From Kitasatospora phosalacinea (GTDB lineage: Bacteria > Actinomycetota > Actinomycetes > Streptomycetales > Streptomycetaceae): 41,628 nt of DNA. Position 1 is the first letter of the stretch; each line of letters opens with the position of its first letter. The stretch is taken from the NCBI RefSeq assembly GCF_030268885.1, contig NZ_BSSA01000046.1:1-41628 (forward strand), written 5' to 3'. The notes under the pieces were generated by a model. That model searched no databases and was not told where the DNA came from. It saw nothing but the letters and a program-made list of their open reading frames with translations. The position numbers and the translations under genes are program-made. Of this stretch, positions 8,327-19,500 are shown in pieces.

Positions 8327-9239
8327 GAGCCTCTTTCATCCTGTCCGGGGAGGGTGAAATGGTTGCTCAGCGGTGGTGGGGTAACAGGCGAGGCTCCTGG
8401 TCGTTCCGTCGGTGTTCTCTACGTACCACGCTCTGGCCGAGGAGCCTCGCTTGGTCCCGTATCCTGCCATGCTCGACGTCCCGCACGAGCTGGTCGAACA
8501 CGTCTCGTGGCTCATCCATACCCGAACGTGTGAACTCGGGTCGCGCTGGCGGAAGTTGAGCTGCTTCAAACAAGCCCTGCTGGCCCTGGCCCATCTACGG
8601 AAGAACGAGACGCCCGCCCGGGTCGCCGCAGGATTCGGGGCGTCGGAGGCGACGGCCTGGCGGTACGTGGAGGAGACCGTGGAAGTCCTGGCCGCGTGGG
8701 CGCCTGGCCTGCGCGAGGCCCTGGTGGGACTGGGCGAGGGCGACTTCGTGATCGTCGACGGCACGCTGATCCCGACCGACCGGATCAAGGCGGACGAGCC
8801 GTACTACTCGCAGAAGCACCGCAAGCACGGGATGAACGTGCAGGTCGTCGCCGCACCCGACGGCACACCCCTGTGGTTCTTCCGTGCCCTGCCGGGCCGC
8901 ACCCACGACCTGACCGCGGCCCGCGCCCACGGAATCGTCCAGGCCTGCCTGACCCGCGAGATCCTCGTCCTGGCGGACCGGGCCTACCGCGGGGCCGGCG
9001 CGACCTTCCGCACCCCGCACTACAACCACCACGAACTACCCGAGCACTACCAGCAGTACAACCGAGACCACGCCCGACTCCGAACACCCGGCGAACGAGC
9101 CTTCGCCCAACTGAAGGCCTGGAAAGTCTTCGGCAAGACCCGCTGCACGACCAACCGCATCAGCCGCCTGATCGCCGCCGTCCACACCCTCATGATCCAC
9201 AGCCCCGCGACCAGGGAAAACTCAGGATGAAAGAGGCTC
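8327..9239 (+). mobile_element. Complete IS5-like element with perfect 17-bp inverted repeats
   Basis: GAGCCTCTTTCATCCTG at 8327-8343 is exactly repeated in reverse complement at 9223-9239. Flanking bases ATT occur on both sides (8324-8326 and 9240-9242), a 3-bp target duplication. The single gene inside is intact. Removing the element joins the IS3 right flank to GAGCTTGCGG at 9243. This looks like a recent insertion. Confidence 0.9.
8451..9230 (+). CDS. IS5-like transposase (HTH_Tnp_4 / DDE_Tnp_4 type)
   Basis: About 259 residues. An N-terminal HTH (FKQALLALAHLRKNETPARV, FGASEATAWRYVEETVEV) precedes a DDE_Tnp_4 core with acids in VIVDGTLIPTDR, LVLADRAYRG and TPGERAFAQLKAWKVFGKTR. The TTG at 8451 is preferred: it follows GAGGAG at 8438-8445 and gives the VPYPAMLDVPHELVEH start typical of these proteins. 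A longer frame from 8412 adds 13 residues. The stop at 9230 lies within the right inverted repeat. All catalytic positions are present, so the element may be active. Confidence 0.9.
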   Translation: MVPYPAMLDVPHELVEHVSWLIHTRTCELGSRWRKLSCFKQALLALAHLRKNETPARVAAGFGASEATAWRYVEETVEVLAAWAPGLREALVGLGEGDFVIVDGTLIPTDRIKADEPYYSQKHRKHGMNVQVVAAPDGTPLWFFRALPGRTHDLTAARAHGIVQACLTREILVLADRAYRGAGATFRTPHYNHHELPEHYQQYNRDHARLRTPGERAFAQLKAWKVFGKTRCTTNRISRLIAAVHTLMIHSPATRENSG

Positions 9240-9399
9240 ATTGAGCTTGCGGTAGGTGACCTCGGCACCTGCGGTTCGACACACGTATCGGTCGCGATGC
9301 TCCGCCGCGCTGCCGCTGAGCGTCGAGGCCAGGTTGGACGTCACGGCGCGCGGACCGGGGCCCCTGACTGCCTGTGACGGGCGGGGCCCATCCGGTCGG

Positions 9400-9540
9400 G
9401 CAGGACACCCACCACCCCGCATAGGGCCACTCTCCACCAGCATTGTGGTGAAGTTGCCCGTAGTTCGTCGGCGCCAGCGCCTGCAACTGCGCCGCCGACA
9501 CCGGCCGCTCGTCCAACTCCGCGACCGCGCCTCCTCCGTT
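9400..9540 (-). pseudogene. Aminotransferase class IV N-terminal remnant
   Basis: The minus strand reads AVAELDERPVSAAQLQALAP and TNYG, then after a one-base insertion near 9452 continues in the next frame as FTTMLVESGPMRG. The joined text is close to the N-terminus of Streptomyces PLP-dependent aminotransferase class IV proteins (family pattern LQALALTNYGHFTTM). No PLP-binding Lys region is present and similarity stops near 9420. The rest, to 9243, is not recognised. Confidence 0.5.
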
Positions 9541-9584
9541 CACTTCCCCATTCTCCGCACCCCTCGTGGCCCGCTGCCCCGGGA

Positions 9585-10037
9585 TCAGCCCGAGATCTCC
9601 CGCATTCCGGATTCCGCCTCGGCCCGGTTGACCAGGCCCACGAAGCTGACGTCGTCCATCGACCTGGTGTCGTTGACGATCCCGCCCACGTCGACCGGCC
9701 GGGTCTCCTGCCCGAGGGGATGGGGGAAGCCGGCCACCGTCCACCGCCCGCCCAGCGGGGAGGACGGATCGACCGCCCATTCCCACCGGGCGCCGTGGTA
9801 GCTGATCAGGAACTCCGCCAGCACCACCATCAGGAAGGTCCGGAACTGCACCCATTCCTCGTCCGGCATGGCGTTCGGCTGCCATCCCGCGCTGAGCTCG
9901 CTCTCGATCCGCCGGAGCGCGGAAATCGGGTCCGCCCGCATGAGATCGGGACGCTCTCCCAATTCCGTGAAAATGCTCCGACAGTTCTCGTAGTTGTCCG
10001 CGGCCCATGCGACCACGTCGGGCCGATACTGGTTCAC
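9585..10037 (-). CDS. Probable immunity protein for the adjacent RHS toxin
   Basis: A 150-residue cytosolic protein with no signal peptide, from a GTG at 10037, 36 bases after the stop of the giant RHS gene and on the same strand. It is acidic, with an all-alpha-looking N-half (VVAWAADNYENCRSIFTELG, ISALRRIESELSAGW) and a C-half with RWEWAVDPSSPLGGRWTVAG and DVGGIVNDTRSMDDVSFVGL. Similar short proteins with a W-x-W-x-V-D core sit behind actinobacterial polymorphic toxins. Size, position and lack of export signal fit a cognate immunity gene; the exact Imm family is not known to me. GGGAAGGG about 15 bases upstream is a distant ribosome binding site. Confidence 0.65.
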   Translation of the reverse strand: MNQYRPDVVAWAADNYENCRSIFTELGERPDLMRADPISALRRIESELSAGWQPNAMPDEEWVQFRTFLMVVLAEFLISYHGARWEWAVDPSSPLGGRWTVAGFPHPLGQETRPVDVGGIVNDTRSMDDVSFVGLVNRAEAESGMREISG

Positions 10038-10073
10038 TTCACGTCGCCCTTCCCGGAGGGTCCGGTGGAATAT

Positions 10074-10515
10074 TTAGTATGGATTGTGCCAAATCCAGAT
10101 TATACCAGCCTCGTTGAGGCGTGCGGCGGCTTCCGCCGACGGTCCCGCGCCGGCGAACACCCATCGCGGGTCGTAGGTCGGATCCATGGCCCGGAGTGCG
10201 ACGTCTTTGGCTATCTGGTGCTCGATATCGCCCAGGGGGACGTAGTTCTTCACCTGGATCACCACTTCCTGGCCGTCGATCAGCACCGTCTTGTTCCGGT
10301 ACCTCTGATATCCCTTCACCTCGACGGCCAATGCCTTTCCGTTCCCCTGCGGAGCGTAGGCGTCGACGTTCCGCTGACCCGTGTCGGTGATCGGGAAACC
10401 GTCGACGGAGTCCTGCTCCGGATCGGCCTTGAATGTTTTGGCTTTCCCGTCGTACATGTTTCTCATGTAGTCCTCGGTCCGCTGCCAGGACTTCAACGCG
10501 GTACTCAAGGCGATC
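10074..10515 (-). other. C-terminal toxin module with PD-(D/E)XK-like motif
   Basis: The last 145 or so residues start at SNRIALSTALKSWQRTEDYM. A short helix is followed by RNVDAYAPQGNGKALAVEVK: D3746, then E3760 and K3762, a D-x13-E-x-K arrangement typical of restriction-endonuclease-like active sites, with aliphatic residues around the E-x-K strand. A later helix (DIEHQIAKDVALRAMD) and a final strand (GIIWIWHNPY) fit that fold. Nuclease activity is inferred, not shown. A DNase toxin would explain the need for the immunity gene at 9585-10037. Confidence 0.55.
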
Positions 10516-13500
10516 CGATTGCTCCCCGGCGGCAGGGCCGAGACCGAGGAGGGCGTTCCCAGCGCGGCCGGGTTGGGGTCCGCGTCGGGGTGGAGCGGAT
10601 CTCCGGGCGAGTCGCCGGGGTTCGGGGTTCCGGGTTCGGGGGTGAGGGTGTTGTGGGCGGTGTCGGCCGGGGTGCCGTTGTCCACCGGCTTGTCGTTGCC
10701 CGGCTTCTGGTGGAGGCCGTCCTTGGCGGTGGGGCCGGGCGGGGTGCCGAGGCTGCAACTGGAACCGCCCGGGATGATGGAGGCCAGGCCAGCGAGCTCG
10801 TTGATGTCGATGTCGTGGCTGGAGGAGCCGAGCTCTCCGAGCAGTTCGTACTCCTCGACCCGCTCTTCGTTGAACTCCCGTTCCCACTCCTCGAAGTCCC
10901 GCTCCTCCTGGAGCCGACGCTCGATCTCGCGCTGTTGCTCCTCGAGGTTCCGCTCCATCCGGTTGGCGTCGCTCTGGTTCTGCGCCCAGACGACGGATCC
11001 GTTGGAGAGGACGTACCAGTGCGTGACCGGCTTGAGGAGCATCTGGCCGGCCGCGATGTTGCGGGAGTATTCGGAGGCGAGCAGCATCCGGCCGGCCGCG
11101 ATGTTGCTCGCGTACTCGGCCGCCCTGTCGGCCGCGGACTCGCCGCCGCCGCCACCGCCGCCACCGCCGCCACCACCCCCAGTGCGGACCGGGCTGTCGT
11201 CGCCGTCGTCGGGCGCGGGCCCGCGGCAGCTGCTGTGGCCGCTGGGGTCCTGGTTGGCGAGGGGGTTGTTGCTGCCGTAGGTGTAGCGGTTGGCGTTGAC
11301 CGAGGGGCTGGAGCCGAGGTCGGCGGTGTCGCGGCTGGTGAAGGTTCCGGTGGCGGGGTCGTACCAGCGGCTGGCGGTGCCGACCAGGTTGGTGGTGCTG
11401 TCGGTCCAGCCGCCCTGGTAGCCGAGGTCGTGGGCGGCGCCGCTGGTGCCGGTGCTCTGCCCCCAGGGGTCGTAGGCGGTGGAGCTGCTGACGGCGCTCC
11501 CGGTGGGGGTGAAGGTGGCGACCAGGTCGCCGTGCTGGTTGGTGAGCGGAAGGACCGCGCCCCCGGACCCGCTCAGCGAGACGAGTGATCCGTCGGGCGT
11601 GCGGTCGTAGGTCTCGGTGCCGTCGGAGGTGATGCTGCTGCTCGCACCGTCGTAGGTGAAGGCGTGGCCGCCGGTGCCGGTGAGGCGTCCCAGCGCGTCG
11701 TAGCTGTAGTTCTGGCTCCCGGTGGCGACGAGTTGGTCGAAGCCGTCGTAGGTGTAACTGGTGGTGGCGGCGCCGGTGGTGGCAGAGGCGGTGGTGCCGC
11801 GCGGGGTGTAGGTGAAGGTGGTGCCGCCGGAGCTCAGGACCCGGTTGCGGGTGTCGTAGGTGGCGGTGGTGCTGCCGGCTCGGGTGCGGTTGCCGTTGCC
11901 GTCGTACCCGTAGGTGGTGGTGGCGGTGCCGTTGTCCCAACTGGTCAGGCGTCCGGCCCAGTCGTAGTGGTAGCTGTGGCTGCCGCTCCCGGTCAGTCCG
12001 GTGGTGGTCTGGGTGGAGAGGTTGCCCGCGGGATCGTACGCGTAGGCGATGGAGGCTTCGGTGCCGCCCGCCGGGGTCTTGAGGGTGTCGCTGGTCAGCC
12101 GGTGCCGGTCGTCGTAGCCGAAGGTGCGGGTGGCCCCTCCGGAGCCGTACGTGACGCCGGTGAGGTCGTCGACGGTGTCGTACTGGTATCCGATCAGGGC
12201 TCCGGTGAGCGGGTCCGCGGTTGAGGTGAGCCGGCCGTCGGCGTCGTAGCCGAAGGTGGTGGTGCGGGAGGCGTCGGTGCGGGAGGTGAGCCGGCCGTCG
12301 GCGTCGTACTGGTAGGTGCTGTTGCCGGTGGGGCCGCTGGCGCTGATCAGGTGTCCGCGGTCCTCGTAGGAGTAGGTCTCGGTACCGGCGGGGGCGGACG
12401 AGGTCAGCAGGCGGCCGTCGGCGTCGTAGCCGAAGGTGCGGGTGGCGGTGGTGACGCCGGTGCCGGAGGCCGTTTCGGTGCGGCGGTTGCCCGCCGCGTC
12501 GAAGCCGGTGGTGATGGTGACCCCGCCGGGTTCGGCGGAGGTGACGGCCTCCAGGGCCGCGTCGTACCCGGTGGTGTAGGTGCGGTCGGCGAGGACCGGG
12601 TCGATCGCGGTGGGTGGTTCGATGGTGGACTCGGGCAGGCCGAGGGAGTTGTAGGTGTACGAGGTCGGGTTGCCGTTGCCGTCGGTGTAGAGGGTGCGCC
12701 GTCCCGTCGGGTCGTAGCCGAGCTGGGTGGCGATGGTAGCGGTGGCGCTCAGTGGTTCGGTCTGCCTGACCATCCGGTCGGCGGCGTCGTAGGCGTAGCT
12801 GGTGGTGTGCCCGTTGGCATCGGTGCTGGTCACCGCATTGCCGTCGGGGTCGTAGCCGGTCCGTTGCCCGGGCAGCGGGGTGCCGTTGTGGTCGAACGGC
12901 GTGCTGGCGACGGGCTGTTCGGCCTGGTCGTAGTCGGTGGTGACGCCGGTGTGGTCGGGCAGGGTGACCTTGGTGACGCCGCCGGTGAGGTCGTGGACGT
13001 AGGTGGTGGTGTGCTGGAGGGCGTCGGTGGTGCTGGCCGTCTCGCCCGCCGCGTTGAAGGCGGCGCTGCTGGTCTCCCGGCCGGGGGTGGTAGCGGAGGT
13101 CTGGTTGCCCGCGTCGTCGTGGGTGTAGGTGGTGGTGAAGGCGGCGGCGGTGGGCTGGCGGACCAGCCGGGTGGTGGTGGCGGTGCGGCCGAGGTCGTCG
13201 TAGGTGTACTGGATGGTGGCGCCGGTCGGGTCGGTCTCGGAGAGGAGTTCCCCGTCGAGGTCGTGGCCGAGCAGGGTGGTCGGCGTGCTGCCGTCGACGG
13301 CGGGCCGGGTGACCTTTGCGGTGTTGCCGAACTGGTCGTAGCCGTAGGCGGTGACGCGGTTCAGGCCGCCGGGGTCGACGGTGGAGGTGGTGGGGCGGCC
13401 GAGGGCGTCGTAGGTCGTCGTGACGGTGGGCGTGACAGTGGCGGTGGTGCCCGGTGGGGTGTAGGCGGGCGAGGATACCGCGGTCGGCTCGGAGTCGGCG

Positions 13501-16500
13501 TTGTAGGTGTAGGTGGTGATGTTCCCGTCGGCGTCGTCCTGCTCGACGGTGTCGCCGAAGGTGTCGTAGCCGGTTCGGGAGACCGGTGCGGTTTGCTGGG
13601 CGGCGTCGGCCTGGGTCGCCGGGTCGAAGTGGTGGGCGGTGACGGTCGGTTCGAGAATCTGGGTGAGCCGGCCGAGCGCGTCGTGGGTGTAGCCGGTGGT
13701 GTAGGCAGCGGGGGTGGCTCCGGCGGCGTTGCCGTCGGGGGTGACGCTGGTCAGGGTGAGGCCGCGCTGGTCGTAGGTGTAGCTGGTGGTCGCGTTCTGC
13801 GGGCTGTTGCGCACCGTGCTGGTGAGGACGTGCCCGACCGGGTCGTAGGTGGAGTCGGTCTCCCGGGTCTGGGTGCCATCGGTGAGGACGGTGGTGAGCG
13901 GCCGGCCGGCCGCGTCGTAGGTGTACCGCGTGCTGCGGTCCAGGCCACCGGGGTCGATCGTGGTGCTGCTGGAACGGCCCGCTGCGTCCCATGAGTTGAC
14001 CACGGTGGTGCGGCCGCCGCCGGTGACCCGCTGGGTGAGGTTCCCGGCCGGGTCGTAGATGTTCTGCTGGAGGACGACGTCGCGGAGGGTGCCGTCGGCG
14101 TTGTGGAAGCCGTCCAGGTCGACCTCGGCGACGGTGTCGTCGTCGTTGTAGTAGGTGTGGGTGGTGCGGCCCATCGCGTCGGTGACGGTGGCGAGCCGGC
14201 CGGCCGGGTCGTAGGTGCGGGCCTCGACGGCGAGCGGTGCGGCGGCGGTTGGGTGGTTCGGGTCGCCGGTGTAGTTGGCGACGGCGGTCTGCAGCAGCCA
14301 GCCCTGGCTGGAGTACCCGAAGCTGCGGGTGGTGCCGAGGGCGTCGGTCGTGGTGGTGGTGCGGCCGAAGACGTCGTGGGTGTAGGTGGTGCGGTGGCCG
14401 GCCGGGTCGGTGGTGGCGGTGAGCAGGTCGTGGGCGGTGTCGTAGGTCCAGGTGGAGGTGCGGGGGGCGTCGCCGCCGGTGGTGTCGCTGACCGTCCGGG
14501 TGGTCAGGTCGCCGTCGGCGTCGTAGCCGGAGGTGGTCAGGCCGGTGTGGATGGTGCCGGTGACGGCGTCGGTGGTGGCCGGGTCGGTCCGGGTCAGCGG
14601 GCGGCCCTGGCCGTCCCAGGTGTACGTGGTGGTGCTGGTGCTGGCAGTTCCGCCCGGTCCGCAGTTGCCGCAGGTGACGGTGCGGGCAGTGGTGCGGCCG
14701 AGGTTGTCGTGGCGGTAGGTGGTGGTCAGGCCGAGTGGGTCGACGGTCCTGGTGAGGTTTCCGGCCGCGTCGTACGCGTACCGGATCTGCTGGGCGGCCG
14801 TGAGCGTGCCCGGCTGGGTGATGGTGCTGGCGTCGACGGGGACGGAGGTCGCGGCGTTCAGCCCGGCGGGCACGGTGGCTCCGGCGACCGGTTGGCCGGT
14901 GGCGTCGACCGCCTGTTCGGTGCCTGTGGTGGTGACCGTGTAGGTGGTGCGGCCCTTGGGGAAGTCGCCGGTGGCCGGGGTGGTCACGGAGGTGAGTCCG
15001 CCGGCCGTGTCGTAGGTGTATGAGGTGGTGTAGGTGGTATCTGTCGGCGACTGCGAGCGGGCGTCGCTGACTGCCTTGAGCTTGTCGTTGGTGGGGTTGA
15101 GCGGGTTCGCCTGGTCCAGCAGGTATGTCCGGTAGCCAGTCTGGCAGGAGGCCGCGGTCCGGCAGGTGGTGCGGGAGACCTCGTTGCCGCGCGCGTCGTG
15201 GCCGAGGGTGGTGGTGTGGCCGTCGGGGTCGGTAACGGTGTGCAGGAACCCGGAGGTGTCGTAGGTGTAGGAGGTGGTGTTGCCGGAGGCGTCGGCATTG
15301 CTGATCAGCTGGTTGGTGCGGGTGTCGAAGCGGTACTTGAGGACGGCACCGGCCGGGTCGGTGACCTGGGCGGTGGTCACCGGGGTGGGCGCGGAGGCGT
15401 TCCCCATCGCCTTGAAGTGCGCCGCGACGGTGGCGCTGTCGAGGCGGGCAGGGTAGAACGCGACCTCGGCGATCGAGCCGGTGAAGTGGCCGGAGGCGTC
15501 GGCGGGGTGGTTCGGCCAGGAGTCCTCGTCGGTGCCGGCACCGACGTACACGTAGGCGGAGCCGTTGTAGTAGATCTGCCGGGCCGTGCTGCTGGTGGCG
15601 GCCTGTGCGCCGTCCAGATAGAGGCTCTGTCCGGTGTTGTCGCCAGCGAGTACGGCGTGGTGCCAGGCGCCGTCGGTGACGGTCTTCGCGGTGACCAGGG
15701 AGTTCGCGGCGTCGCCGGTCCACAGCGCGCCGTACAGCTTGCCGTCGGTCCCGACGTAGAGCGCCGGGTTCCACTGGTCGACGCCGCCGGTGTGGGGGGA
15801 TCCGAGCGGGAACGACTGGTAGCTGTAGAGCACGCCGGCCGTGCTGGTCCGGAACCACAGCTCGATGCTGTTCGGGCCCTTGACCGGTGCAGCGGTGGCG
15901 GGCAGTTGCAGCACGGAGGTGGTGCCGTTGAAGGTAGCCGCCCCCTGGATCTGGTCGCCGGAAGGCCCACGGTCGCCGAGGGTGGTGGCGGTGTAGGTGC
16001 CGGAGGCCTGGTCGGGCAGGGCGGCGCCGGTCTCGTCGTAGGCGGTGGCGGTGCCCGGCGGTTCGTCGAGCCGCCAGTAGCCGCGGGCGTTGGCGTCGAT
16101 CACCTGGGCGCGGTAGCCGTCGGCGGCGGTGAGGCCACCGGTGGTGCCGGGGGTGGTGGCACGCGCGTACTGGGCGGCGATGGTGGCCGGGGCGAGCGCG
16201 TAGCGGTAGTAGGAGAAGTCGGCGAGCTTCCCGTTGAAGTGGCCGCTAGCGTCGGCCGGCGCGTTCGCCCAGCCCTGGACGGTGCCGGCGCCGAGGTAGG
16301 CGTAGCCCGAGCCGTTGTACGCCTTGGTGCCGGTGACGGCGCTGCCGGTGGGTCGGCCGTCGAGGTAGAGCTGTTCGGTGGTGCCGGAGCGGGTGAGCGT
16401 GGCGAGGTGCCAGCTGCCGTCGGTGACGGTTTCGGTGGAGACGGCGGGGGCGACGCTGGACCCGAAGAGTTCGCCGTGGAGCTTGCTGTCGGTGCCGACG

Positions 16501-19500
16501 TACAGCGCGGGGTTCGTCAGGTCCCCGGTGGCGGGGGCCTGGCCGAGCGGGAAGGTCTGGTAGGCGTAGATCACGCCGGGGGCGGTGGTCCTGAACCAGG
16601 CGGAGACGGTGGCCGCGATGTCCCACCGGGGCACGGCGCCGCCGGGGAGCTGGACGTAGGAGGTGGTGCCGTCGAAAGCCGCCGCGGTCGAGGTGCCGGA
16701 CGCCCAGGGGCCGGTCGTGCCGAGGGCGGTGCCGTGGTGGGTGCCGAGGTTCTGGTCGAGCGCCGTGGAGGACAGCAGTTCGTTGGCCGAGTTGCCGGCC
16801 GGGTCGTTCAGCCGCCAGTAGCCGGTGGGACGTGCGCCGACGACGGCGGCGTCGTAGGCCGCGGCGGTGGCGCCGGATGCGGTGGCCTGGGCGTACAGAG
16901 AGCCGACCGTGCCGGCGCCCACGCCGTGGTCGAACATCGCGACGTCGGCGATCTGCCCGGTGAAGTGGCCTGCCTGGTCGGTCGGGTGGGCGGGCCAGTT
17001 GCCGTCGCTGGTGCCCGCGCCGATGTACACGTGGGCGGTTCCGTTGGGGACGATCTGGCCGGTGACCGGTCCGGCGACGGCGGCGCCGTCGAGGTAGAGG
17101 GTCTGGGTGGAGGGGGTGTCCGCGGACAGTAGCGCGAAGTGCCACTTGCCGTCGGCGACGGCGGTGCCGGAGGTCAGCGCGGAGGCGGTGCTGTTGTAGA
17201 TCTCCCCGCGCAGCTTTCCGTCCGTGCCGACGTACAGCACGGGGTTCCACTTGTCGGTCCCCGGCACGTGCGGCGCGCCGACCGTGAAGGACTGGTAGCC
17301 GACCAGGACGCCGGGGGCGGTGGTCCGGAACCAGAGGCCGACCGCGCCCGGCCCCTGGACGGGGGCGAACGAGGACGGGACCTCGGCCCACGAGGTACTG
17401 CCGTCGAAGGAGGCCGCGGTGGACCCGGGCACCGGCCCGGCCGCCCCGGGGCTCACCCCGGAGGTGGTGCCGTTGTTCGGGACCGGCCGCGGGACGTAGA
17501 CCTGGTTCGACGCCTGGGTGCCCTGTCCGTCGGACAGCGGCCAGTAGCCGCCGGGGTTCGAGCCCGCCACCGCGGTGCGGTACTCCTGCACGGAGCCGGA
17601 GACCGTCGGTGGGGTGATCTTCCAGACGCCGCCGTTCGCGTCGGTGACCTGGGTGGCGCGGTCGTTCTTCGCGTCGTAGGCGACGGACAGCTTGGCCTTC
17701 CCGGATGGCAGGCCCACGCCCGCCAGTTCGACCGAGGCGCTGGTACCGGCCCGGTACAGCGCGCTGACCGCGGGCTGGCCGAGCGCATGGTCGTAGAAGG
17801 CGACGTCGCTGATCGATCCGGTGAAGTAGCCGGCGTGCCCGGTGTTGTCGCCGGTGTTGTAGTACGGCTCGTCCGGCCACCAGCCTCCGATGAAGCCGCC
17901 GCCGACCGTCTCGGCGCGCTGGCCAGTGGCGACTACCTGTCCGGTCAGCGGCTGGCCCTGGGCCACTCCGTCCAAGTACAGCGACTGGGTGTTGCCCGCC
18001 GCGGTCAGCACAACGTGGTGCCACTTGCCGTCGTTGACGGCGGTGCTCGACGCCATCGGGCCGACACCGCCCTGCCAGAACTCGCCGTAGAGCTTGCCCG
18101 AGGTGCCGACGTACAGCGCGGGCGTGTAGTTGTGGCCAGTGGTGGCCGCGGGGAAGACGTCGGTCTGGTAGCCGAACAGCACGCCTTGTCCGGTGGTGCG
18201 GAACCACATCCCGACGGAGGTGTAGGAGGACGAGTCGAGCAGGCTCTGCGGGAGCGTCACCACACCGCTCTGCCCGTCGAAGGCGGTGGCCGTGGCGCCC
18301 GAGGCCGTCGGCCCGGCCGCGCCCGGGGTCGTTCCGGAGGACGAGTAGTGCGCGGTGTCCCTGCCCTGGTTCTCGATCACCTCGCTCGCCGCGTTCGTGC
18401 CGGACGCCTCGCCCAGCCGCCAGTAGGAGGCCGGGGAGGTGTCGAGCACCGCGCTGCGCTGGTGCGAGCCCGTGGTGTAGCTGTACGTGGTGCAGGCGGG
18501 TGCGGAGTTGCCGCCGGCCGGTGGGGCGCAGACCTGGTCCAACTCGTCCGTATGGGAAGGGTTGTAGTCGTAGGTCCAGGACAACGCGGTGCTCGGGTCG
18601 GTGCCGGTGACGGGGTCAGTGGCGACCTTGGTCACGTGGGCGCCCGTCCAGGTGAAGTGCAGGGCACGGCCGGAGACAGCGTCGGTGATCGTGTCGAGCC
18701 GGCCCGCGGTGTAGTGGAACGCCTGGGCGCGACCATAGGCATCCTTCACCGTGGACAGCGCGTAGCCCGCGCCGACCGGTGCCTTGAACTCGTAGCTGGT
18801 GCCGCTCTTCAGGAGTAGCACGAACCCGCCAGCGACCGCGGTCAGCGTCTCGTACTCGCCCTGCGCGGGCGTGTACTGCGCGCCGCCCTGCGGGTCCGGT
18901 CCCATCCGCTCGGCGCGTCCGGTGGCGTCGGTGAGGACGACCGCGCCGGAGCCGTCGTCGTCGGGCTGGACCCGCATGTCGAAGGCCGAGGACCAGCCGG
19001 CGCCGAACAGGTTCGAGGTGCGCGGGTCGAGCGAGTTGTAGGAGCGGGCCACCCGCAGGGCGGGGCCGACCGAGGCGACGTCGGCGTCCACCGCGTCGGT
19101 GGTGTAGTTGCCGACCTTCGGGTCGAAGGTCCGTCCGGTGCCGTCACCGGCCGCGCCGCCCAGGTGCGAGGTGATCGGCGGCTGCTGGACCATGGTCGAG
19201 AACTGGAGCGGGCCGAGGAACTGGCTCTCCGTCACGTGGTCGCCGACCTTCACCTGCCAGGTGTAGGAAGCGTTCCACGCCAGCTTCCCCGCCGGGACCG
19301 CCCAGGAGGTGTTGGGCTGCCAGCCCGACTCGGCGGCCAGCTGCGGCGAGCCGGAGGGCGGGACGGTCCACACCTGGAAGTCGTAGTCGAGGCCGGTGCC
19401 GGGGTAGTTGTCGGGGTCGTAGCCGGTCGCATAGAGCTGCGGCGTCAGCGTGCCGACTACCGTCCCGCTCTGCGGCGCCACCGCATCCGTCTGGGGTGCG

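Noticed and set aside
10039..15858. A 1939-residue minus-strand frame inside the RHS gene
   Set aside because: Out-of-phase shadow of the repetitive GC-rich RHS gene; composition dominated by Arg/His/Pro with no domain.
9720..17132. Several long plus-strand Gly/Val-rich frames opposite the RHS gene
   Set aside because: Antisense shadows created by the YD-repeat codon pattern; no starts with ribosome binding sites and no motifs.
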